Assembly: GCF_000730645.1 (NCBI RefSeq)
Contig: NZ_BBIU01000040.1
Span: forward strand, 1 to 64,000
DNA: 64,000 nt
Source of the DNA: Pseudomonas parafulva NBRC 16636 = DSM 17004
GTDB lineage: Bacteria > Pseudomonadota > Gammaproteobacteria > Pseudomonadales > Pseudomonadaceae
Direction of reading: 5' to 3'
Positions within the stretch are counted from its first letter, which is position 1; every line of letters starts with the position of its first letter. The notes below the pieces were generated by a model. That model did not search any database and had not been told where the DNA came from. It saw only the letters and a list, made by a program, of their open reading frames with translations. Made by a program: the position numbers and the translations under genes. This document shows, in pieces, positions 18,112 to 24,866 of the stretch.

Positions 18112-18729
18112 TTAGGCCTGGCGGGTTTCCGCGAGCCCGCGACGAACGCGGTTGTAAAGGGTATAGAGCGAGAGCACGAGGATGACCAGCAACAGGCCGT
18201 TGACCCAGGCAGCGGTAAGCAGCCCCACCGCCACCCCTGCGCCCAGCACGCCGAACGCAAAGGCGCGGTCGCTCTTGCCCATGGGGCCGTCATAGCGCCG
18301 CGAAGCCCCGGCCAGCGGGCCCATCACCCCGGCGTACTCGCTGACAGTGGCGAACAGCACCACCAGTACCACCAACACAGGTGACACGCCGGGCAGCAGG
18401 GCGAAGGGCAGGTACAGTGCAGCATCCGCGATCACGTCGCACAGCTCGTTCAGGTAGGCGCCCAGGGTGGATTGCTGGCCAAACTCCCGTGCCAGCATGC
18501 CGTCGATGGCATTCAGCGCCATGCGCACCAGCATCCATATCGGCACCAGCACGAACAGCCAGGTGACGTGGGGCACCGCGGCTAGCAGCAGGCCCAGCAG
18601 TACCGACAGCAGGGCGGCGGATACCGTGACCTGGTTGGCGGTTACGCCGCGATCATGAAGGCGCTGCACCGAGGGGCGCAGCAATGCCTGGAAACGGGGT
18701 TTGAGCTGGTAGATTGATGCCACTGGCAA
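18112..18729 (-). CDS. CDP-alcohol phosphatidyltransferase family protein (YnbA-like) with altered metal-binding motif
   Basis: A 205-residue polytopic membrane protein of the family that joins CDP-diacylglycerol to an alcohol headgroup. The family motif D(x)2DG(x)2AR(x)8G(x)3D(x)3D is recognisable at residues 73-98. However, its first and third aspartates are both asparagine (Asn73 and Asn94), while Asp76, Gly77, Ala80, Arg81, Gly90 and Asp98 are kept. E. coli YnbA has the same two changes as I recall it. It is the first gene of the leftward operon. Neither a PssA nor a PgsA assignment fits well. The headgroup is unknown. Confidence 0.85.
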   Translation of the reverse strand: MPVASIYQLKPRFQALLRPSVQRLHDRGVTANQVTVSAALLSVLLGLLLAAVPHVTWLFVLVPIWMLVRMALNAIDGMLAREFGQQSTLGAYLNELCDVIADAALYLPFALLPGVSPVLVVLVVLFATVSEYAGVMGPLAGASRRYDGPMGKSDRAFAFGVLGAGVAVGLLTAAWVNGLLLVILVLSLYTLYNRVRRGLAETRQA

Positions 18730-18918
18730 ATCCTTTTTCGAGTGGGCCGCATGGGCGTCATTTTGGGTGAGGCTGACACTGGGGTAAAGCCACCTACCTG
18801 ACGGTGGAGGGTGGATGGCCTTCAGTGTAGGAAGTATCTGATTTGAGGGGCCTGCCGTTTGAAGTTCCTTCCTGGGTGTTAGGTTTTTGGGCCTAAACCA
18901 AGGGCAGGGAGCTGCGCG

Positions 18919-20319
18919 ATGCGCGTGAACATTGAAGGCAGGGGCCAGGCAGTAGATGGCGACGTCACCACTACCGGTGCCGTTTGTATTGCCACCGGCA
19001 CGGGTTACCTGGACAACTCGCGCAACGTGCTACGCGTCGGCGACCCGACCACGGCGTGCCCGGTTTGCAGGCAAGCAGGCGTGGTGGCCGAAGGGGCTGA
19101 AAGCTTTATCTCCGATGGCCAGCCTGTCGCCACGGATGGTTCATTGGTGATCTGCGGTTGCTCGCCTGGCAGCAACCGGGTCGTCGCACCGCTCTACGAG
19201 GGGCCGCCGAGCAGCCAGCCCGGTACTGCGGGTGGGCCAACTGCCTTGGCTGAGCCAGCGACTGTTTTCCGGGGGGACGGGTTTTCCCGAACCCTTGTCA
19301 GCGCGCTGCCCGGTACCCTTGAGCCGGGGTTCTATCTGGTTCCCCGGCGCATGTCGTTTGCGCAGGTCTTGCTGCAGCTCGCTGAACACGATGCCACCTT
19401 GCCCATCTCTCGCTTGAAATGGCTCAACCCCACTTATGCACAGGGCTTCAAGGCTGGGGAAATGTTCGTCATCGGCGACCCGGACAACGGCCATGCCTGC
19501 ACCCGCGAGGAAGGGCAGCTGATGGCCGCCGCGCAGCACGCCAGGCGCGCACTGCAAGCGCTCGACATGGCCGAAGCCGATTTCATGATGGAGCACCAGG
19601 CGGAGATTGCAGGGTTACTCGAAAACGCCAGCCAGGCCATGGGCGTGGGCACAGATATGCTCAACCAAGGGCTGAAACAAGTAAGCGGGACCCTGTCGGC
19701 GATCGAACAGTTGCATCAGCAGGAGTTTGTCCGCCATGGCCATTTGAACAGCCCAGGCTTCTTTGCCGAGCGGCGGCGCCTTTTGCAGCAGTTGGACGGC
19801 CAGTTGAAGGCCGCGTTGCTAAATAAACAACTGAACTTGGGTAACTATGAGCGCCTGAAGAAGCGCCTGAATATCTCCACCAAAAGCCTGGTTCATCACT
19901 GGTCCAAAGCTGGCGGGCCGGGGCAGATACCCGGTTATGCGACGCACCTGGATAAGGTGGCACGGCTTAGCAAGTACCTTAAGGCGGGCGGGTATGCAGG
20001 AATTGGAATAGGTGGAGGGGCTTCGTATTTGAAAATTCAAGAGGTTTGCAGGGCTGGTGATTCTCGCGAATGTGAGCGTGTCAGGCTAGTAGAGGTAGGA
20101 AGCTTTATAGGCGGGACATTTGGTGGTACTGCGGGAGCCACTATTGCCACTCCCGCCGTCTTGTCCATATGTGGTGTAGTCGGATTTAGTACTGCAGGTG
20201 TTGGGGCAGCTTTATGTGGTATTGCAGGAGTTGGAGCAGCATCTTACTTAGGTGGCTGGATAGGTGAATTAATAGGTGAAGAGGGCGGTGAGATGCTATT
20301 CAGGGGGAGCAATGATTGA
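18919..20319 (+). CDS. PAAR-domain type VI secretion effector with glycine-rich C-terminal toxin domain
   Basis: A 466-residue protein. Residues 1 to about 90 are a PAAR spike-tip domain (VNIEGRGQAVDGDVTTTGAV, VLRVGDPTTACPVC, ISDGQPVATDGSLVICGC). Residues about 110-350 include a short region (SRLKWLNPTYAQGFKAGEMF) that looks LysM-like and then long helices. From about residue 355 it becomes glycine- and alanine-rich and hydrophobic (AGIGIGGGASYL, SFIGGTFGGTAGATIATPAV, GVGAASYLGGWIGELIGEEG), a glycine-zipper pattern typical of membrane-inserting toxins. DNA for this part is visibly more AT-rich than the first two-thirds. No type VI structural genes are in the window, so this would be an orphan effector. 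Its stop overlaps the start of a membrane protein that is the likely immunity factor. Confidence 0.82.
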   Translation: MRVNIEGRGQAVDGDVTTTGAVCIATGTGYLDNSRNVLRVGDPTTACPVCRQAGVVAEGAESFISDGQPVATDGSLVICGCSPGSNRVVAPLYEGPPSSQPGTAGGPTALAEPATVFRGDGFSRTLVSALPGTLEPGFYLVPRRMSFAQVLLQLAEHDATLPISRLKWLNPTYAQGFKAGEMFVIGDPDNGHACTREEGQLMAAAQHARRALQALDMAEADFMMEHQAEIAGLLENASQAMGVGTDMLNQGLKQVSGTLSAIEQLHQQEFVRHGHLNSPGFFAERRRLLQQLDGQLKAALLNKQLNLGNYERLKKRLNISTKSLVHHWSKAGGPGQIPGYATHLDKVARLSKYLKAGGYAGIGIGGGASYLKIQEVCRAGDSRECERVRLVEVGSFIGGTFGGTAGATIATPAVLSICGVVGFSTAGVGAALCGIAGVGAASYLGGWIGELIGEEGGEMLFRGSND

Positions 20320-20713
20320 CGTTGATTCATGGCCGTTGAAAGCGCAGCTTGCTTTCGTAGTATCACCCTTCTTGATAATCATCCTCGGGATGATCGTGAA
20401 TGGATCTGTGATCTGGTCCCGTGATTTCAAGGTGCTAAACGAGGCTTTCAGGAATAACACGTATGTCGCAGGCGTCAGGGGTGTCATGGGGGACACCAGT
20501 ATTCGGGCGCGTTGGTTCATAGCATGCACCGTAGCAGGGGCTGTTGTTTTCAAAAAATTCAACTGCCGTATCGGAGTGGTGAGTGAGTCTGAGGTGATGG
20601 GCGTTCCTGTACATTTGAGAAAGCGGCTGCGGGTAGCATATTGGCTGAATGCAGTCGGCTTTTCTTGGCTCGTATTAGTCTGTGCAGTGATCAAGTTGGG
20701 CAGGTTGCATTAA
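20312..20713 (+). CDS. Probable membrane immunity protein for the PAAR effector
   Basis: A 133-residue protein starting at ATG 20312 inside the effector's stop region, so the genes are translationally coupled. It has three likely membrane segments (LAFVVSPFLIIILGMIVNG near 13-31, ARWFIACTVAGAVVF near 68-82, WLNAVGFSWLVLVCAVIKLG near 110-129). No database family is recognised by eye. An inner-membrane protein directly downstream of a membrane-acting toxin is the usual arrangement for immunity to pore-forming effectors. A decayed relative lies immediately downstream. Confidence 0.72.
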   Translation: MIDVDSWPLKAQLAFVVSPFLIIILGMIVNGSVIWSRDFKVLNEAFRNNTYVAGVRGVMGDTSIRARWFIACTVAGAVVFKKFNCRIGVVSESEVMGVPVHLRKRLRVAYWLNAVGFSWLVLVCAVIKLGRLH

Positions 20714-20741
20714 TTCAGCCTGCGTTTCCACTTGGGAGCAG

Positions 20742-20819
20742 AGAAAAGCCTGCCTATGTGCGGGCGCAGGAGAACCAATAGTTGAATTGATTGATGAGGC
20801 GGCGCCAGATGAATTTTGA
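20742..20819 (+). pseudogene. Remnant of a second effector C-terminal tail
   Basis: This stretch reads without stop as KACLCAGAGEPIVELIDEAA then PDEF and a stop at 20817-20819. GEPIVELIDE matches GGWIGELIGE of the intact effector tail at 6 of 10 positions. The stop overlaps a downstream ATG (20809), as in the intact effector/immunity pair. There is no upstream start or PAAR region, so this is a truncated toxin 3' end. Confidence 0.6.
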
Positions 20820-21025
20820 AGCGTGGCCACCATCTTGAAGTTAGTCTTCCTGCTGCCGCCCATTTTTCATCGGTCTAACATCCCTTCATATCAAGTCAGG
20901 GGCTGGTAAACCCAGCAGAGATAAAAAATTTCCCGCCCCGGCTGAGGTCTCGAATACTGATTGCGTCCTGGCTGGAAATCGTTGCCTTTTTATGGTTGGT
21001 CATAGGCTATTTCATCATCCGCTAA
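20809..21025 (+). pseudogene. Decayed paralogue of the immunity gene
   Basis: The fragment starts ATG AAT TTT GAA GCG TGG CCA (reads MNFEAWPP; the intact gene has MIDVDSWPL). It then shifts frame to read ILKLVFLLPPIF at 20832-20867, and after a large internal deletion continues in a third frame from about 20888 to a stop at 21023-21025. The last part (GLVNPAEIKNFPPRLRSR, IASWLEIVAFLWLV) aligns without gaps to the intact immunity protein's C-terminus, with 15 of 35 positions identical by my count. Frameshifts plus deletion mark it as a pseudogene. Confidence 0.7.
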
Positions 21026-21912
21026 AAAGGGCTTTTCCCTATCAACGCCACCAACCCCGCCGCATACCCTGGCAACGCTGCAAAATCCCGTGCGCACATC
21101 AGCAACCGGCGGTTGGCCCAGGGTTCCTGTAAGCCAGCCCAATGCAATGGCAGCAAGCCCTGCCAGCGCTGTACCGCCGCCAGTGGCACAACGCCGACTC
21201 CCGCCCCGCCAGCAACCATGCGGATTACCCCGTCAAACCCCTCGGCCCTTACCCGTACCTGCATGCGCAGGCCGGCACGCAGTGCCAATTCTTCGAGGTA
21301 CAACGCCAGGGCGCTGGCAGGCCCCAGGCCGACATAGCCGTAGGCCAGGCTGTCGATAAAGCGGGGTGCCGGCATCCGGGCCAGTGGGTGGCCCGGGGGC
21401 GTTACCAGCACCAGTGGATCGTCGCGAAAGGGCCGCGTCTGCAGGTGCTCCACCGGGGCGGCACTTGAGACTACGCCCAAGTCGGCAATGCCCTGGGTAA
21501 TGGATTGCACAATGCGTAAACTCGGCATCTCCTGCACATCCACGCTCACCCCGGGGTGGGTTGCCAGGTAGCTGGCCAGCAGTTCCGGCAGGTATTCGGT
21601 GAGGGCTGCGGTGTTGCACAGCAAGCGCACCTGGCCCTGTTGCCCTTGGGCATACTGCGCCAGGTCGAACTGAAGGCGCTCCACCTGCTGGCCGATCAGC
21701 CGGGCGTGCTGCAACAAAGCCTGGCCGGCCGCCGTTGGCACAACGCCGCGGCGGTTGCGCTGCAGCAGCGGCACACCCAGCGAAGCCTCCATGGCGCGGA
21801 TGCGTGCGCTGGCTGCGGGTAGCGACAGATGGCTCCGGCTGGCGCCCGCAGTGATGTTTCCACATTCCAGGGTGTGTTGAAACAGCCTGAGATCAACCAG
21901 CTCGAAGTGCAT
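21022..21912 (-). CDS. LysR-family transcriptional regulator
   Basis: A 296-residue LysR regulator with the N-terminal helix-turn-helix (DLRLFQHTLECGNITAGASR, then LSLPAASARIRAMEASLG) and an effector domain. The start at MHFELVD (21912) is chosen to give normal LysR length and spacing; an ATG six codons upstream is possible. It is divergent from a TauE/SafE permease with about 77 bp between starts, so it probably regulates that gene. The ligand is unknown. Its 3' end just overlaps the decayed immunity fragment. Confidence 0.85.
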   Translation of the reverse strand: MHFELVDLRLFQHTLECGNITAGASRSHLSLPAASARIRAMEASLGVPLLQRNRRGVVPTAAGQALLQHARLIGQQVERLQFDLAQYAQGQQGQVRLLCNTAALTEYLPELLASYLATHPGVSVDVQEMPSLRIVQSITQGIADLGVVSSAAPVEHLQTRPFRDDPLVLVTPPGHPLARMPAPRFIDSLAYGYVGLGPASALALYLEELALRAGLRMQVRVRAEGFDGVIRMVAGGAGVGVVPLAAVQRWQGLLPLHWAGLQEPWANRRLLMCARDFAALPGYAAGLVALIGKSPF

Positions 21913-21989
21913 GTGGCTCTGTCCACGCAATAGTCTGGGTGAGTATATGGCAGATGTTCACACGGTCAGGCATCCGCCATCATCGACCC

Positions 21990-22754
21990 ATGAATACAGT
22001 CTTCGCGTTTTACCAGGATATCGGCCCAGCCCTGTCGCTACTGGTGGTGCTGACATTTCTCATGGCTGGCGCAGTGAAAGGCGTGATCGGCCTGGGTTTG
22101 CCGACGGTGGCAATGGGGTTGCTGGGCCTGGCTATGCCCCCTGCGCAGGCAGCGGCCCTGCTTATCGTGCCTTCGACCCTGACCAATCTCTGGCAGCTGG
22201 CCAGTGGCGGACATCTGCGCACGTTGCTCGTGCGTTTGTGGCCCCTGCTGGCAATGACCTTCATTGGCACCCTGCTGGGCAGCGCCTGGCTGGGCATCGA
22301 CAGCGGCCCCTGGGCCGTGCATGCCCTGGGCGCGGCCTTGCTGGTGTACGCCCTTTATGGCTTGGCCGGGCCGGGCTTCAGCCTGGCACCTTCCCGGGAG
22401 CGCTGGCTGGGGCCTATATGCGGGCTGATCACCGGGGTGGCCACGGCCGCTACCGGGGTGTTCGTGATGCCGGCGGTGCCGTACCTGCAAAGCCTGGGCC
22501 TGTGCCGTGAGCAGATGATCCAGGCATTGGGCTTGTCCTTCACGGTTTCCACTCTGGCATTGGCCATCGGCCTGGCCGGCCAGGATGCACTTGGTGGTCA
22601 GGCCCTGGGTGCCTCACTGCTGATGCTGGCGCCGGCGCTGCTGGGCATGCTCGCCGGGCAATGGCTGCGTCAGCGTATCAGCCCAGTGCTGTTCAAGCGG
22701 TGCTTCTTCATTGGCCTGGCCATGCTGGGTGGCCATCTGTTGCTCAACGGCTAG
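21990..22754 (+). CDS. TauE/SafE-family anion permease
   Basis: A 254-residue membrane protein of the TauE/SafE (DUF81) family, which exports or imports sulfonates, sulfite or related organic anions. Most of the chain is hydrophobic with about eight membrane segments. The two family repeats are visible (GAVKGVIGLGLPTVAMGLLG and GLITGVATAATGVFVMPAVP). ATG at 21990 places the first helix at the N-terminus. It is divergent from a LysR regulator and its 3' end overlaps the convergent monooxygenase gene by 11 bp. The substrate is not determinable. Confidence 0.85.
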   Translation: MNTVFAFYQDIGPALSLLVVLTFLMAGAVKGVIGLGLPTVAMGLLGLAMPPAQAAALLIVPSTLTNLWQLASGGHLRTLLVRLWPLLAMTFIGTLLGSAWLGIDSGPWAVHALGAALLVYALYGLAGPGFSLAPSRERWLGPICGLITGVATAATGVFVMPAVPYLQSLGLCREQMIQALGLSFTVSTLALAIGLAGQDALGGQALGASLLMLAPALLGMLAGQWLRQRISPVLFKRCFFIGLAMLGGHLLLNG

Positions 22755-23058
22755 CAGACGATGGGCTAAGCATGTCTACCCGCTGGAACTCGAAATCCTG
22801 CGCCAGGTAGTCCATGCGCCGCTCAGCGAATGCAGTCATGTGGGGCAGCGCGGCGTGCACATCCAGCGCTGCTTTGTCAGCCCATACTTCGAAGAATACG
22901 AACAGGGTCGGGTCCTGCTGGTCGCGCAGCATATGGTACTCGATGCAGCCAGGTTCCCGGCGGCTGGGCTCCACAAAGGGCCTGAACAGGTTCTCGAAAG
23001 CATCGGCCATTTCCGGCCGCGTCTTGGCCTTGAGGATGAATGCGTATTGCTCGGTCAT
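22744..23058 (-). CDS. Putative quinol monooxygenase (ABM/YgiN family)
   Basis: A 104-residue antibiotic-biosynthesis-monooxygenase-type protein (EQYAFILKAKTRPEMADAFE, PSRREPGCIEYHMLRDQQDP, FFEVWADKAALDVHAALPHM). Such proteins are small dimeric ferredoxin-like folds; YgiN oxidises quinols in E. coli. The next gene on the opposite strand is mdaB, a quinone reductase, and YgiN and MdaB form a proposed quinone redox pair in E. coli. The divergent mdaB/ABM arrangement therefore suggests a shared role in quinone cycling. Confidence 0.82.
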   Translation of the reverse strand: MTEQYAFILKAKTRPEMADAFENLFRPFVEPSRREPGCIEYHMLRDQQDPTLFVFFEVWADKAALDVHAALPHMTAFAERRMDYLAQDFEFQRVDMLSPSSASR

Positions 23059-23230
23059 GAAGCGTCGCTCGTGTGAGGGAAGGGCAATGTTAAAGCAATA
23101 ATAAAACCTGGATTGGTGCTTTTGGATCACATGTATTGTGCGGTAACGAGGCTGTTTGCTGCATCCCACGGCCTATAACCTGCGGCCTCAACTTTTCACT
23201 GAGCCGGTCGCCGGCTATCAGAGGCCCAGC

Positions 23231-23821
23231 ATGAAGCACATCCTTTTGCTCAACGGCGGCAAACAGTTCGCCCATTCTCACGGTCAGCTCAACCAGACTC
23301 TTCATGATGCAGCGCTGGCCCATCTGGACCATGCCGGGTTCGCGGTGCAGCAGACCTTCATCGACGGCGGTTACGACGTGCCGGCCGAGGTAGAGAAGTT
23401 TCTCTGGGCCGATGTCGTCATCTACCAGATGCCAGGTTGGTGGATGGGCGCGCCCTGGACGGTGAAAAAGTACATCGACGACGTGTTCACGGAAGGCCAT
23501 GGCAGCCTGTACGCCAACGATGGCCGCAGCCGCTCGGACACCTCGCGCACGTATGGCAGTGGTGGCCTGTTGCAAGGCAAGCAGTACATGCTGTCGCTTA
23601 CCTGGAACGCACCGCAGCAGGCGTTCGATGCCGCAGACGATTTCTTCGAAGGCAAGGGTGTCGATGGGGTGTACTTCCCGTTTCACAAGGCCAACCAGTT
23701 TCTTGGCATGACCGGCCTGCCCACCTACCTGGCGGTGGACGTGATCAAGCGCCCGGACGTACCGGTTGCGCTGGCAGGTTACCTGGCGCATCTGGACAAG
23801 GTGTTCGGCAAGGCGATCTAA
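23231..23821 (+). CDS. mdaB: NADPH:quinone oxidoreductase MdaB
   Basis: MdaB is an FAD-dependent NADPH:quinone reductase of the flavodoxin-like fold, carrying out two-electron reduction of quinones to avoid semiquinones. The 196-residue protein begins KHILLLNGGKQFAHSHGQLN and has the family motifs YQMPGWWMGAPWTVKKYIDD and LSLTWNAPQQAF. A LysR gene starts 30 bp downstream on the same strand and may be co-transcribed. Confidence 0.92.
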   Translation: MKHILLLNGGKQFAHSHGQLNQTLHDAALAHLDHAGFAVQQTFIDGGYDVPAEVEKFLWADVVIYQMPGWWMGAPWTVKKYIDDVFTEGHGSLYANDGRSRSDTSRTYGSGGLLQGKQYMLSLTWNAPQQAFDAADDFFEGKGVDGVYFPFHKANQFLGMTGLPTYLAVDVIKRPDVPVALAGYLAHLDKVFGKAI

Positions 23822-23851
23822 TCCCGGCAGCTACCTGCCGCAGGCCTGAAT

Positions 23852-24757
23852 GTGAAAACCCGATCCGAAGAGCTCCAGGTGTTCGTCGCTGTCATCGACT
23901 GCGGCTCCCTTTCCGCCGCCGCCGAACAGATCGGCCAGACCCCCTCGGCGGTCAGCCGCACCCTGGCACGCCTTGAGACCAAGTTGGGCACCACGCTGGT
24001 GAACCGAACCACACGGCGGATGGACCTCACCGAAGAGGGGCGCTTCTTTCTAGAGCGGGCGCGGCGGATACTGCAGCAAATGGACGACATGGAAGAACGC
24101 CTGGCGATCAACCGCCAGATGCCCACCGGGCGCCTGCGCATCAATGCGGCGGCGCCTTTCATGCTGCATGCCATCGTCCCGTGGGTTGGCGAGTTTCGTC
24201 AGCACTACCCTGGCATCGAGCTGGAGCTGAACACCGACGACCTGATCATCGACCTGCTGGAGCACAGCACGGATGTGGCGATACGGATCGGTGAGCTGGC
24301 CGACTCCAGCCTGCATGCCCGTAGCCTGGGCAGCAGCCCGGTACAGGTGCTGGCCAGCCCTGCCTACCTCGCCCGGCAGGGGGTGCCGCTGCGGGTCGAG
24401 GACCTGCCCAGCCACAGCCTGCTGGGCTTCAGCCAACCCGAATCACTCAACCGTTGGCCCCTGCGCCATGCCCAGGGGGAGCAGTGGGGCATTCGCCCGG
24501 CGCTCACGGCCTCCAGCGGCGAAACCCTGCGCCAGCTGGCCTTGGCGGGGGAAGGCATCGTCTGCCTCTCGCATTTCATGACCCACGACGACATCCGCGC
24601 CGGGCGCCTGCAGGTATTGCTGGCAGATGCCAACAACGGCTATCGCCAGCCCATCCATGCCGTCTATTACCGCAATACCCAGCTGGCCCTGCGCATCCAG
24701 TGTTTCCTTGATTTCATCCAGCGCAAACTGGAAAGGTACGCCAGCCCAGTTGCCTGA
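23852..24757 (+). CDS. LysR-family transcriptional regulator (GTG start)
   Basis: A 301-residue LysR regulator of the CrgA/DsdC-like branch. The helix-turn-helix is in EELQVFVAVIDCGSLSAAAE and QTPSAVSRTLARLETKLG, followed by the effector domain (GRLRINAAAPFMLHAIVPWV). The reading frame opens at GTG 23852, directly ahead of the conserved N-terminus. It is 30 bp after mdaB, so it may regulate mdaB or belong to its transcript. In Pseudomonas such regulators often respond to electrophiles; this is inference only. Confidence 0.85.
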   Translation: MKTRSEELQVFVAVIDCGSLSAAAEQIGQTPSAVSRTLARLETKLGTTLVNRTTRRMDLTEEGRFFLERARRILQQMDDMEERLAINRQMPTGRLRINAAAPFMLHAIVPWVGEFRQHYPGIELELNTDDLIIDLLEHSTDVAIRIGELADSSLHARSLGSSPVQVLASPAYLARQGVPLRVEDLPSHSLLGFSQPESLNRWPLRHAQGEQWGIRPALTASSGETLRQLALAGEGIVCLSHFMTHDDIRAGRLQVLLADANNGYRQPIHAVYYRNTQLALRIQCFLDFIQRKLERYASPVA

Positions 24758-24866
24758 TCACGACATGGCCTGCCCGCCGACGGCGAAACTGCCAGGTGCC
24801 GATTGCACACCGGCGGCCCTTCGGCCTTACTGACAACTCGACAAAAACCAACACCAAGGAAGTGTC

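Noticed and set aside
18112..18729. Assignment of the CDP-alcohol transferase as pssA or pgsA
   Set aside because: Two catalytic aspartates are Asn, and the operon context resembles ynbA, so a housekeeping name would mislead.
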